Source: Treponema sp. C6A8
GTDB lineage: Bacteria > Spirochaetota > Spirochaetia > Treponematales > Treponemataceae
Direction of reading: 5' to 3'
Assembly (NCBI RefSeq): GCF_000619925.1
Contig: NZ_KK211042.1
Location: 62,001 to 126,000 of the forward strand
Length of the DNA stretch: 64,000 nt
Under the pieces are notes generated by a model. The model ran no database searches and was not told the origin of the DNA. It saw nothing but the letters and a program-made list of their open reading frames with translations. Shown here piece after piece: positions 34,380 through 42,588 of this stretch (positions within the stretch are counted from its first letter, which is position 1; the number at the start of each line of letters is the position of its first letter). A program made the translations under genes and the position numbers.

Positions 34380-35343
34380 TCTCCTTTTTTGAAGCGCTCT
34401 TTTTCAAAATGAACTTAATAATGCCGGTAACTGTAAGCAGCAGTCCGAAAACAGAATTTACAAAAACAAGGAAGGATTCCTGTATGAATCTGTTTGTAAA
34501 GTCAAAGAATCCTATTTTATAAATCTGTCGGATTACAGGAGCAAAGCCGGCAGAAAAATAGATTGAATTAAAAATCAGGATTGCAGAAAGAGTTACTACA
34601 ACGGCGCAGACATTCAGCAAATTCCAGTCAAAGAGGGAAGAAAGACCGTATACCGAACAAATTGCAAATGCTAGTGAAAGAAAGCACAAATATGCAATAA
34701 AGCCCTTGGAAAAGGAATTTTCGCCATATTCAACAAGGCTTTTGAGATTTATAAAATTAGCAATAGAAGAATCATCAAAAGTACTCTTAATGATGATGTC
34801 TTTATAAGATTTTCCAGCCTTCAAAAGTTCAAAATCTTCATCAGAAAAAACAACTCTGTAGCGGGCAGGTATATCATTTTCAGTATCAAGCTCAATAATT
34901 CTGGTCACACGGTCAAAATTATAATCTTCTACCAAATAGTAGATTTTATCTCCAACCTTTCTGAAATAGCCGCCGGTAAGCCCTTGCTCTGCTTCGATTT
35001 TCCCAAAGTCATAATTGTTATTTACAAAAGTCTTAAGCTTATAGTTCATAGGAAATACGACAGCCCAGGTAAGCGCAAAAATAAAGATATAGGCAAAGGT
35101 CTGAAGAGGGCCAAAAGCATGTCTTATGCGGTAATAGCACAATACAGGACAGATTAAAAAAGCATAGCAGGATGAAATATAAAAAAAGGATTTGATAAGG
35201 TCTGGAGTCTGAAACAAAGCCATAGGCCGGCCGGCTGTAAAATTTGTAACGTTCAGATAAAGCGAATAAAGGAAGGTCGCCAGAAGGGTTCCCAAAATGA
35301 GTAATACCAGATAAATCAAAATAAAATACAATGCTTTTTTCAT
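34372..35343 (-). CDS. Six-TM membrane protein, partner of the preceding gene
   Basis: A 323-residue protein with three membrane segments (about 8-28, 50-68, 80-98), a periplasmic part of about 110 residues (GTENDIPARYRVVFS-type beta segments; here TENDIPARYRVVFSDEDF) and three more membrane segments (about 213-233, 240-262, 283-312). It ends in a Lys/Ser-rich tail and its stop overlaps the start of the 615-residue gene. The shared 3+3 layout suggests a heteromeric inner-membrane complex. No family recognised. No Shine-Dalgarno sequence is obvious. Confidence 0.65.
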   Translation of the reverse strand: MKKALYFILIYLVLLILGTLLATFLYSLYLNVTNFTAGRPMALFQTPDLIKSFFYISSCYAFLICPVLCYYRIRHAFGPLQTFAYIFIFALTWAVVFPMNYKLKTFVNNNYDFGKIEAEQGLTGGYFRKVGDKIYYLVEDYNFDRVTRIIELDTENDIPARYRVVFSDEDFELLKAGKSYKDIIIKSTFDDSSIANFINLKSLVEYGENSFSKGFIAYLCFLSLAFAICSVYGLSSLFDWNLLNVCAVVVTLSAILIFNSIYFSAGFAPVIRQIYKIGFFDFTNRFIQESFLVFVNSVFGLLLTVTGIIKFILKKSASKKEND

Positions 35344-35488
35344 TACAGTCTTTCCTATCTATATTATCGGCAGATTTTATATTAATGATTAATCGTGTTA
35401 AAATAATTAAAATAATTAAAAGATTTGACGATGTAAGAATTGTTAGTTATAATTAAATAGAATAAATTACTAAGGAAAAGATACGCGT

Positions 35489-36043
35489 ATGGATAGCAAC
35501 AATTCAATTATTCCAGGATTTGACAATGAAAAGGATGACAGCCTTTCAATTGCATTAAAGAAGGCTGAAGGTGTAAACCGCGGAATTTTCATTTATCTGA
35601 ACGGTTATATTGATACTTATAATTCTAGTTTTTTCCAGAAACAAATCACAAAGGTTATTGAAGCAGGTTACATCAATTTGATTTTCAACTGTTCTGCTCT
35701 TAACTATGTTTCTTCAACTGGTATAGGTTCATTCACAGTATTTTTAAAAATCGTAAAACCAAAAGACGGAGACGTTGTTCTTCTTGAGATCCAGCCTAAA
35801 GTTTATGAAGTTTTCCAGCTTTTAGGTTTCTCTCAGTTCTTTAATATTAAATCATCTGCAGAAGAGGCTATGTCTTATTTCTCTGCAGGCGGAAGTTCAG
35901 CTCCAAGCTCAACCTTCCCTCTGATTATTTCCTGCCCTGTATGCAACAAAAAGCTGCGCGCAACAAAAGCAGGCCGCTTCAGATGTTCAGGCTGCCGTTC
36001 AATTCTTGCAATCAACGACGGCGGTGAAGTTACACTGGGCTAA
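35489..36043 (+). CDS. STAS-domain anti-sigma-antagonist-like protein with C-terminal zinc ribbon
   Basis: A 184-residue protein. A STAS domain (about residues 25-130) holds the phosphorylation-site region NYVSSTGIGSF. A Ser/Ala-rich linker and a four-Cys zinc ribbon (CPVC then CSGC, residues 150-173) follow. The likely role is a partner-switching regulator controlled by a serine kinase and phosphatase; the SpoIIE-type phosphatase at 59.5 kb is a possible partner. AAGGA precedes the ATG. A perfect terminator follows at 36063. Confidence 0.82.
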   Translation: MDSNNSIIPGFDNEKDDSLSIALKKAEGVNRGIFIYLNGYIDTYNSSFFQKQITKVIEAGYINLIFNCSALNYVSSTGIGSFTVFLKIVKPKDGDVVLLEIQPKVYEVFQLLGFSQFFNIKSSAEEAMSYFSAGGSSAPSSTFPLIISCPVCNKKLRATKAGRFRCSGCRSILAINDGGEVTLG

Positions 36044-36062
36044 AAACTATTAAGACTGCAAG

Positions 36063-36096
36063 CAGGGGTATTCCTTAAGGAATACCCCTTTTTTTA
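36063..36096 (+). terminator. Terminator after the STAS gene
   Basis: AGGGGTATTCC (36064-36074) pairs with GGAATACCCCT (36079-36089), followed by seven T. Its T-run leads directly into the first DnaA box. Confidence 0.92.
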
Positions 36097-36399
36097 TCCA
36101 CAATTTATTCCACCTGATATTTTTCAAAATGTGGATAACTTGTGGAAAAGTTCTCAAAATGTTTCACATGTTATATTTGTGAAACAAATTCCAGGTATAG
36201 TTTATGCCATAAACCCCTACACAACTTATTCTGTTATCAAAAGTTAATTATTGATATTATCTAAACTTAACTTGTTATAACAACTATTCGCAACTTTTTT
36301 TTGCATTTTTTTACAAATTCTATTGACACGAATTTCATCCACAAGGACAAAATCAAATTGTGGATAACTTGTGGATAAGGGGTGAATTATTGTTGATAA
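36094..36399. other. DnaA-box cluster, candidate replication origin
   Basis: The 420-base gene-free stretch between the STAS and polyprenyl synthetase genes is AT-rich and holds four perfect DnaA boxes (TTATCCACA or its complement) at 36094-36102, 36130-36138, 36359-36367 and 36370-36378. One-mismatch boxes lie at 36141-36149, 36335-36343 and 36391-36399. The middle (36230-36320) is very AT-rich, as expected for an unwinding element. No dnaA, dnaN or gyrase gene is in the window. The gene directions around it do not fit an origin, so a DnaA-titration or control site is an alternative. Confidence 0.6.
36160..36186. other. parS-like half-sites separated by 11 bases
   Basis: TGTTTCAC (36160-36167) and GTGAAACA (36179-36186) are the two exact halves of the ParB-binding site parS, which normally abut. 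Here 11 bases, one helical turn, lie between them. The site lies within the DnaA-box cluster. Confidence 0.45.
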
Positions 36400-36428
36400 A
36401 TGGTGAAATTCTCTGAAAATTCAAGGAT

Positions 36429-36457
36429 TTGTTTTTTTGTCAATTCTTTTATATAAT
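36429..36457 (+). promoter_or_regulatory. Promoter of the polyprenyl synthetase operon, leaderless type
   Basis: TTGTTT (36429-36434), 17 bases, TATAAT (36452-36457), six bases, ATG 36464. Confidence 0.7.
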
Positions 36458-36463
36458 TTAGTT

Positions 36464-37516
36464 ATGAAACAGGAACTTTTAAATAGGCTCACAAAAATAG
36501 AGGAAGCACTTAACAAGTCACTTTCAAAAGAAGTCTCAAAGAAGTGGCAGGATAATTCTTTTGGAAAGCTTTCAGCAGCCATTACAGAAAACTTCATTCA
36601 GAACCTGATTACTCCAAATAAAAACCTTATAGACCTTGGAGGAAAGCGCTGGCGTCCTCTTCTTTTAATTTTATGTTATGAATTGCAGAGCAAAATAAAT
36701 GCAGCTACAAAACTCTCAGAAGATACAGCCTACTCTCTTACACCGCTTGTAGAGTTCGTTCACACAGCAAGCCTTATCCATGATGATATAGAAGACTCAG
36801 CAGACTTGCGCCGCGGTAAGCCTGCAGCTCACATCACCTATGGTCTTGATACAGCATTAAACGCCGCAAGCTGGCTTTATTTTGAAGCCCCGGTCTGCAT
36901 TAATTCTACAGAAGTAAATATCCCGGATGATCGCCGCCTTACCCTTTACAAGGTCTACACAGAAGAACTGCGCCGCCTTCATCTTGGACAGGCAATGGAT
37001 ATTTTCTGGCACAGAACACCAGAACTCTTCCCGACAAAAGACGAATATCAGGGCATGGTACGCTGTAAAACAGGTACACTGGCCTCTATGGCTGCTAAAA
37101 TCGGTTATATCGCGGGAGGAGCCACAGAAGATGAAGCTGATAAGGCCGGAGAAACCGCAGCAAATATTGGAATGGGCTTTCAGATTATTGACGACGTGAT
37201 TAACCTTACAAGCGGAAACCCGGGCAAAAAGCGCGGAGACGATATTGTAGAAGGTAAAAAGAGCCTGCCGGTTCTTATCCACGTAGAAAAAAATCCTTCA
37301 GATGCAGAAAAGATTGCAAAACTTATGAAGCAGGCAGCTCAGGAAGGCATTGATTCACCAGCCGTAGAAGAATGCATAAAGCTTTTGGAAAGCAGCGGCT
37401 GTATAAAAGCAGCAGCAGAAGAAGGAAAAAAGCTTATTAAGGACAACCTGGGCTTCTTTAATTCTGATTTGATTTCAGAACTCTTTACTTCAATGATTCC
37501 GGAGAATTTCAGATAA
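36464..37516 (+). CDS. Polyprenyl synthetase family protein
   Basis: A 350-residue trans-prenyltransferase. It has GGKRWRPLL, the first Asp-rich motif LIHDDIEDSADLRRG, the GQAMDIFW and KTGTLASMAAKIG segments, and the second motif FQIIDDVINL, where the last Asp is Asn. It should build a C15-C40 all-trans prenyl diphosphate from IPP for quinone or carrier-lipid use; chain length cannot be read. The start at 36464 follows a leaderless-type promoter, and an in-frame TTG at 36437 lies inside the promoter. The next gene starts in the stop codon. Confidence 0.9.
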   Translation: MKQELLNRLTKIEEALNKSLSKEVSKKWQDNSFGKLSAAITENFIQNLITPNKNLIDLGGKRWRPLLLILCYELQSKINAATKLSEDTAYSLTPLVEFVHTASLIHDDIEDSADLRRGKPAAHITYGLDTALNAASWLYFEAPVCINSTEVNIPDDRRLTLYKVYTEELRRLHLGQAMDIFWHRTPELFPTKDEYQGMVRCKTGTLASMAAKIGYIAGGATEDEADKAGETAANIGMGFQIIDDVINLTSGNPGKKRGDDIVEGKKSLPVLIHVEKNPSDAEKIAKLMKQAAQEGIDSPAVEECIKLLESSGCIKAAAEEGKKLIKDNLGFFNSDLISELFTSMIPENFR

Positions 37517-38037
37517 TGACAGAGCATCCAGATAAATTAAACAATGAAGCTATTCACCTGGCCTCTGCAGGACATTTTCCTGAAGCAATTGCCTGTTTTA
37601 AGCGGGCCCTTACACTCGACCAGTACAACTATCTTTTGTGGTTCAATATGGGTGTAACCTACCGCGACATGGGCAACACAAAGGCAGCCAAGGACTGTCT
37701 TGCAAAAGCATATTCAATTGCGCCTCATAATCCGGATGTAGCAGAAACCTACGCGCAGATTTGCCTAACACTTAAGCTTTACAACCAGGTTCAGGAAATC
37801 TGTGAAGAAGAACTTGATTTCAATCCTCTTGATACACATTTGTGGAATCTGCTTGGTGTAAAATGCTTTCAGACAGAAGATTACGAAGCCGCAGCAGATT
37901 TTTTTGAGCAGGCCGTTTATATCAACCCTTATTATGAAGATGCGCTTTTTAACCTTAAGGACACCTACAATGTGCTTGGAAACAAAACCGGCGAAGCTGA
38001 ATGTACTAAAAAGCTTCAGGAAATGAATGCCCTATGA
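37516..38037 (+). CDS. TPR-repeat protein
   Basis: A 173-residue soluble protein made of about four to five tetratricopeptide repeats (for example HLASAGHFPEAIACFKRALT, NMGVTYRDMGNTKAAKDC, CFQTEDYEAAADFFEQAVY). Its ATG shares an A with the stop of the polyprenyl synthetase gene, and its stop overlaps the next start (ATGA). It probably works as a protein-binding scaffold. No specific partner can be named. Confidence 0.85.
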   Translation: MTEHPDKLNNEAIHLASAGHFPEAIACFKRALTLDQYNYLLWFNMGVTYRDMGNTKAAKDCLAKAYSIAPHNPDVAETYAQICLTLKLYNQVQEICEEELDFNPLDTHLWNLLGVKCFQTEDYEAAADFFEQAVYINPYYEDALFNLKDTYNVLGNKTGEAECTKKLQEMNAL

Positions 38038-38336
38038 AAGACGCCATAAAAGAATTTATTATAGAAAAAGATTTACGCCGCACCTGGAAGCAGAAAATCG
38101 GGCATACACTCTGCCTTTTGATTCCAATTGCTTCAGCCTTTGCAGGCTATTACCTTTCTCCGGCCATTACAGCCTTTCTGACAGACTCAAAGCTGGAAGA
38201 CGGATACACACCCCAGGAAAGCACTAAATTCGCCCTTACACTGGTATTTTTCGCCATTCCATCCATTATACTCTTCGTTAAATCAAGAAACACGAACCCT
38301 ATTATGAAGATTCGTGTTTCATCTAAAGAAGAATAG
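38034..38336 (+). CDS. Small membrane protein with two or three TM segments
   Basis: A 100-residue protein with membrane segments at about 21-45 and 62-82, a basic N-terminus and a Lys-rich C-terminus. It overlaps the TPR gene by 4 bases and ends the operon. A short inverted repeat (TTCTCGGA/TCCGAGAA, 38338-38358) follows the stop without a T-run. No family recognised. Confidence 0.7.
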   Translation: MKDAIKEFIIEKDLRRTWKQKIGHTLCLLIPIASAFAGYYLSPAITAFLTDSKLEDGYTPQESTKFALTLVFFAIPSIILFVKSRNTNPIMKIRVSSKEE

Positions 38337-38401
38337 ATTCTCGGATCAAGTCCGAGAATAACATCGCAGAATTGCAGTACTAACACCGCAACTTTGCAGG
38401 G

Positions 38402-39598
38402 CTAGCAATGCTCGCGGGCAAGCTTTGAAATCTCGTCAGCCATCTGCATGAGAGGAACCTGCTTCTGAACGCCGCCGAGCTCAAAGGCAACCTTTGGCAT
38501 TCCGTAAACGATACTTGAAGCCTGATCCTGGCCGAGAGTATAAGCGCCCTGCTTACGCATTTCTGCAAGCTCTGCAGCGCCATCGCGTCCCATACCGGTC
38601 ATAATTACGCCCAAAGCATTATTCTGATAGATTTTTGCAACAGACTCAAAGAGAACGTCAGCAGAAGGTCTGTGACCGTTTCTCTGCTCATCCTGACTGA
38701 GTTTTACGTAATTGCCGTCTGCACGATGCTCTACGAACATATGATATCCGCCCGGAGCAATGTAAACATGTCCGCCTTCAATCTTTTCTCCGTCTACGCC
38801 CTCAGTAACTGTAAGTGGACAAATATTGTTCAAGCTTGCCGCAAACTCTTTTGTAAAGCCCGCAGGCATATGCTGAACAACCATTACAGGCTGTTTAAGA
38901 CGTGGATCTATCATTTTAAATACATCGCGCAAAGCATTAGGTCCACCTGTTGAAATACCGATTGCAATAAGTTCAATCTTACCGCCGGAGCGGGCTGGAG
39001 TAATGGTAACAGGTTCCTTGAGCTTTGGTTTATTCCACAAAGAAGAAGCCGGCAAGTCGGTCTTCTGAATGGTAAAGTTCTTAGCAGCTTCTTCACCCTT
39101 CTTAAGAACAACCTGACGCTGTGCTTCACGCAGTTTTACCTGCTGAGTAAAGAAATCAGCTTCAGGAATTTCTTTTCCGTGAGCGCTCGCATAAGCACCA
39201 CCATAAGACGCAATATATTCAATAATTTCACTTGATACATCAGCAATTTTAAGTGTTACAGAAGATCCGCCCGGCTTTGTAATAAAGTCAGAAGCACCAA
39301 GCTCAAGACACTGCATGGTAACTTTTGCACCTTCAGTAGCAACACTTGAAAGAATGATAACAGGAACTTTAATTTTCTGTTCCTTGCGTTTTTTAAGGAA
39401 TTCAACACCGTTCATTACCGGCATTTCAATATCAAGAAGGATTACATCAGGATTACACTGAGGAATTTTATCCAGCAAATCCTGACCATTTTCAGCCTTT
39501 CCGCATACTTTCAAGCCGGTTGTTTCATCAACAATTCGTCCAATAAGGTTGCGCATCAAGGCTGAGTCATCACAAACCAATACCGAAATATCATCCAT
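38402..39598 (-). CDS. cheB: Chemotaxis protein-glutamate methylesterase/deamidase
   Basis: A 398-residue protein. The N-terminal receiver domain (about 1-125) has the acidic pair DD (VCDDSALMR), the phospho-Asp in ILLDIEMPVMNG and the Lys of SSVATEGAKV in place of the usual KP motif. A long linker (about 125-205) is followed by the CheB catalytic domain with GISTGGPNAL (Ser), VVQHMPAGFT (His) and MTGMGRDGA (Asp). It removes methyl groups from chemoreceptors. GAGGTA precedes the ATG. It lies downstream of cheR (44 bases). Confidence 0.95.
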   Translation of the reverse strand: MDDISVLVCDDSALMRNLIGRIVDETTGLKVCGKAENGQDLLDKIPQCNPDVILLDIEMPVMNGVEFLKKRKEQKIKVPVIILSSVATEGAKVTMQCLELGASDFITKPGGSSVTLKIADVSSEIIEYIASYGGAYASAHGKEIPEADFFTQQVKLREAQRQVVLKKGEEAAKNFTIQKTDLPASSLWNKPKLKEPVTITPARSGGKIELIAIGISTGGPNALRDVFKMIDPRLKQPVMVVQHMPAGFTKEFAASLNNICPLTVTEGVDGEKIEGGHVYIAPGGYHMFVEHRADGNYVKLSQDEQRNGHRPSADVLFESVAKIYQNNALGVIMTGMGRDGAAELAEMRKQGAYTLGQDQASSIVYGMPKVAFELGGVQKQVPLMQMADEISKLAREHC

Positions 39599-39642
39599 AG
39601 CATATACCTCGCAAGTTTAATTGAGATTTATTGAACTTTTTT

Positions 39643-40470
39643 TTATTTATCAAGAAGTTTTCTATAAAGACAAGCCCATTGTGTCTTTAAGAATTCAAAC
39701 TTAGTATTCATACCGAACAGGGACTCAGAATGTCCGATGTAAAGATATGAATGAGCTGCCATTGAATTCCAGAAGTTATCAATTACCTTAAGCTGGGCAG
39801 GCTCATCAAAATAGATAAGAACGTTACGGCAGAATACAACATCAAGATTGCGTGCACCGGAATCGTTCTTAAGGTTATGGTAGTCGAATTTGATTTTTGC
39901 CTGCAAATCCTTGCTTACCTGATAACCGCCTTCTACCTTGGTAAAATATTTCTGCAGATAATTTTCAGGAATACCATCAACTTTATTATCTGCATAAAAA
40001 CCAGTCTGGGCGGTCATAAGACATTTAAGGGAAATATCTGATGCCGTAATCTGGAAATCCCAGCCCATAGGTGTAATTTCCTTCATAATCATAGCCAGAG
40101 TATAAGGCTCTTCACCAGTAGAACAGCCGGCACTCCAGATTTTTATTGTCTTATCAAAAGAATTTTTTGCCTTTTTGGCTTCTATGATATTAGGAATTAC
40201 ATAATTGATAAAAGCATCAAAATGAGGCTGATTTCGGAAGAAGCGGGTAAGGTTTGTTGTAACCGCATCCAGCATCTCCTTCATTTCCTCGGTGCTTTTT
40301 GTAATCAGGGCATAATACTCCTGAGGAGTGGACATATTCTTTTTGCGAAGCAGTTCTTTTATTCTGCTGTCGAGAATTGACCTGTTTGTTGCAGAGAATG
40401 TGATACCGCTTTCATCATAAATGACCTTTCGAAAAAGTTCGTAGTCTGCATCATTAAGTACTTCTAACAT
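39643..40470 (-). CDS. cheR: Chemotaxis protein methyltransferase
   Basis: A 275-residue enzyme. The N-terminal helical domain includes ELFRKVIYDESGI and TRFFRNQPHFDAF. The SAM-binding domain has IWSAGCSTGEEPYTLAM, ITASDISLKCL and VVFCRNVLIYFDEP. It methylates glutamates of chemoreceptors using SAM; CheB at the next gene reverses it, and a chemoreceptor gene lies at the window end. TATAAT on the minus strand ends seven bases before the ATG. Confidence 0.95.
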   Translation of the reverse strand: MLEVLNDADYELFRKVIYDESGITFSATNRSILDSRIKELLRKKNMSTPQEYYALITKSTEEMKEMLDAVTTNLTRFFRNQPHFDAFINYVIPNIIEAKKAKNSFDKTIKIWSAGCSTGEEPYTLAMIMKEITPMGWDFQITASDISLKCLMTAQTGFYADNKVDGIPENYLQKYFTKVEGGYQVSKDLQAKIKFDYHNLKNDSGARNLDVVFCRNVLIYFDEPAQLKVIDNFWNSMAAHSYLYIGHSESLFGMNTKFEFLKTQWACLYRKLLDK

Positions 40471-40477
40471 AAGTAAA

Positions 40478-40506
40478 ATTATAAACCTACATTATCCAAA
40501 AGTAAA
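40478..40506 (-). promoter_or_regulatory. Promoter of cheR-cheB, leaderless type
   Basis: Read on the minus strand: TTTACT (40506-40501), 17 bases, TATAAT (40483-40478), seven bases, ATG. Confidence 0.65.
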
Positions 40507-40555
40507 ACTTTAAATTTAAAAATGAGACATATTTAGAACAATTTGTTTTATATTT

Positions 40556-41581
40556 TTAGCGTTTTACACGCCCGCTGCAGTCTCCCTTCATCAAAGAAAG
40601 CACTTCCTGCTCGCTAACCATGTTAAAATCGCCCTCTATACTGTGTTTCAGGCAGCCCGCAGCCACCGCAAAGCCAAGTTCTTCCACAGCCCGCATTTTT
40701 TTGAGCTCGCCGTAGATAATGCCTGCAGTAAAGGCGTCCCCTGCCCCCACACGGTCCACAATATTAATTTCGTATTTTGGGCTTATATATGATTTTTTTT
40801 CTTTCGCGTCGTAAAGAAGTCCAGACCAGCCGTTCACGCTTGCAGATTTAGATTCCCGCATGGTAATGCAGACTTTCTTAAAATCAAACCTTGCCGCAAG
40901 TTCATAGGCTGTTTTTTCATATCTCGTCTGGTCAATTTTTGAAAAGTTCTCGTCATTATCCCCAATTCCGAATACCACATAAGCGTCTTCTTCGTTTGTA
41001 ATACAGATATCCACGTTTTTGCAGATTTTTTCCATTACAGAGCGGGCTTTTTCTGCCGTCCAGAGCTTTTTTCTGTAGTTCAAGTCAAAAACGACCGTGA
41101 TTCCTTTTTTTCGGGCAATCTGACATGCGCTTACGCAGATTTCTGCAAGAGAGTCACTCAAAGCCGGAGTAATGCCAGAAAGCATGAAGATTTCCGCCCC
41201 CTCAAAAATGCTGTCCCAGTCGTAATCTTTTTGAGTTGATAGAGATACGGCAGAACCGGCACGGTCATAAATTACCTTTGCCCCCCTCTGGCTGGTCCCT
41301 TTTTCAAGAAAGTATATGCCGGTTCTGCCGTCTTCCGAACGGGAAATAAACCGGGTATCAACGCCGAATCTTCTTAAATAATTTACGGCGCACTGTCCTA
41401 TTTCATTTTCAGGAAGCCTTGTCACAAAAGCACTCTCAATTCCGTAGTTTGCAAGGCTCACCGCCACGTTTGCCTCAGCCCCGCTGTAGCTGGCCTCAAA
41501 GTGCTCCGCCTGCACAAAGCGCAGATAAGCTTCCGGCGCAAGCCTGAGCATGATTTCCCCGAATGTGATAACTTTTGGCAT
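40556..41581 (-). CDS. PfkB-family sugar kinase, 2-keto-3-deoxygluconate kinase type
   Basis: A 341-residue ribokinase-fold enzyme. It has GEIMLRLAP at the start, YSGAEANVAVSLANYG for sugar binding, ISRSEDGRTGIYFLEKG and the catalytic anion hole VDRVGAGDAFTAGIIYG. The N-terminal pattern is that of KdgK, so it probably phosphorylates 2-keto-3-deoxygluconate from pectin or uronate breakdown; fructokinase is the alternative. GAGGG precedes the ATG. Just upstream lies a copy of the tonB-like gene's 3' end, which suggests that tonB and this gene were once adjacent in one operon. Confidence 0.85.
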   Translation of the reverse strand: MPKVITFGEIMLRLAPEAYLRFVQAEHFEASYSGAEANVAVSLANYGIESAFVTRLPENEIGQCAVNYLRRFGVDTRFISRSEDGRTGIYFLEKGTSQRGAKVIYDRAGSAVSLSTQKDYDWDSIFEGAEIFMLSGITPALSDSLAEICVSACQIARKKGITVVFDLNYRKKLWTAEKARSVMEKICKNVDICITNEEDAYVVFGIGDNDENFSKIDQTRYEKTAYELAARFDFKKVCITMRESKSASVNGWSGLLYDAKEKKSYISPKYEINIVDRVGAGDAFTAGIIYGELKKMRAVEELGFAVAAGCLKHSIEGDFNMVSEQEVLSLMKGDCSGRVKR

Positions 41582-41595
41582 ACTTCCCTCAAAAA

Positions 41596-41629
41596 TTATA
41601 ATTTTTTAATTGTATACTGGAATTTTCCC
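41596..41629 (-). repeat. Copy of the tonB-like gene's 3' end
   Basis: Read on the minus strand this encodes GKFQYTIKKL and a stop, the last ten residues of the TonB-like protein at 43540. 27 of 28 bases match (41602-41629 against 43546-43573). The copy ends 14 bases before the start codon of the sugar kinase. Confidence 0.85.
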
Positions 41630-41693
41630 TACAAAAATTATATCACAGTTTTTGGGAATTTATATTAATTAGTCACAATTGGTATTTGTGGGA

Positions 41694-41738
41694 GTAAAAA
41701 AATAACCACACTACACACTTCATAAGTTGTATAGTGTC
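41694..41738 (-). terminator. Terminator of the Imm11-like gene
   Basis: On the minus strand ACACTATACAACTT pairs imperfectly with AAGTGTGTAGTGT around a three-base loop, then GGTTA and seven T. Confidence 0.7.
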
Positions 41739-41745
41739 ATTTATT

Positions 41746-42363
41746 TTAAGAAATAATAGTGCCGCCTAAACTGCATTTTACTTTCTCAAATTTAATATTA
41801 TCAAATTTCTGTTTCTGTAATATTTTTTTCATAGATTCTGAAACGTATATTCCTCTTGGAAGTACACCAAAAGAAGTTTCTTTTGGAAAAAAATTATGTC
41901 CTTCAAGTTTTTCGGATGCAAAACATGGAACCAAAATTGCATTATTTGCAGGCACTCTTGTTGTCAGTTCTAAATCAAGAACATCTGGAATACTTTCAAA
42001 TATCGGAATATAATAATCCCTTGTTTCAGTCTCTGAACTGACAGGAACTTTTATCCAACTGAAAGAATCCTTTGAGCCTTTATTTTCTTCAATACAGTTT
42101 TTCAATCGTTCTGATAAAAGATAATATGCAAATTGATTGTACTGATAATCAAAAAATTCTTTTTCAGGTACATTGATATTTTGAGTTATTCCATTTTTCG
42201 TTATGCGCTTTTGTACCAAAACCAAATTGCATGGAAATCGTCTGTTCTGCTTTATAAAGTTATCAACATCTAAAGGGGAAATAATTTTTTCATCAGCTAG
42301 CTTTGCCATTGAAAATTCTTTTGAGCTACCTTCTTTAGCCGTAAAAAAAACACACTTATTCAT
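41746..42363 (-). CDS. Imm11/DUF1629-like putative immunity protein
   Basis: A 205-residue soluble protein. The second half has the features I associate with the Imm11 (DUF1629) family of immunity proteins: YYLLSERLKNCIEEN, KVPVSSETETRDYYIPI, and near the end GIYVSESMKKILQKQKFDN followed by IKFEKV. The family protects against polymorphic toxins in contact-dependent competition. No toxin gene is nearby, so it would be an orphan. The gene is more AT-rich than its neighbours and sits in a segment bracketed by tonB tail copies, which suggests transfer. GGAG precedes the ATG. Family assignment is from pattern memory only. Confidence 0.5.
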   Translation of the reverse strand: MNKCVFFTAKEGSSKEFSMAKLADEKIISPLDVDNFIKQNRRFPCNLVLVQKRITKNGITQNINVPEKEFFDYQYNQFAYYLLSERLKNCIEENKGSKDSFSWIKVPVSSETETRDYYIPIFESIPDVLDLELTTRVPANNAILVPCFASEKLEGHNFFPKETSFGVLPRGIYVSESMKKILQKQKFDNIKFEKVKCSLGGTIIS

Positions 42364-42588
42364 TTTTACTCCAAACCTGATTTTAAATTCAACAGGTCTT
42401 CCAAATTACCCTTTATAAACTCTGTTATACCTTTATTTATTATTAAAACATAACACCTGATAATCATTGTATCCTAACACTTTACAATTCAGTAGGATTT
42501 TACAGATTTTTTTCTCAAAAAACATATCTTTTTCCTAAAATTTTTGTCAAATCAGCATCATCTTGGAAAGTATATAGGTAAGGAGATT

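Noticed and set aside
36437..36463. TTG start at 36437 for the polyprenyl synthetase
   Set aside because: It falls in the promoter spacer, upstream of the predicted transcription start. ATG 36464 fits the family N-terminus.
42544..42588. TTG start at 42544 for the Rpn-type protein
   Set aside because: AAGGAG and the ATG at 42589 lie inside this extension, and the added residues do not match the family start.
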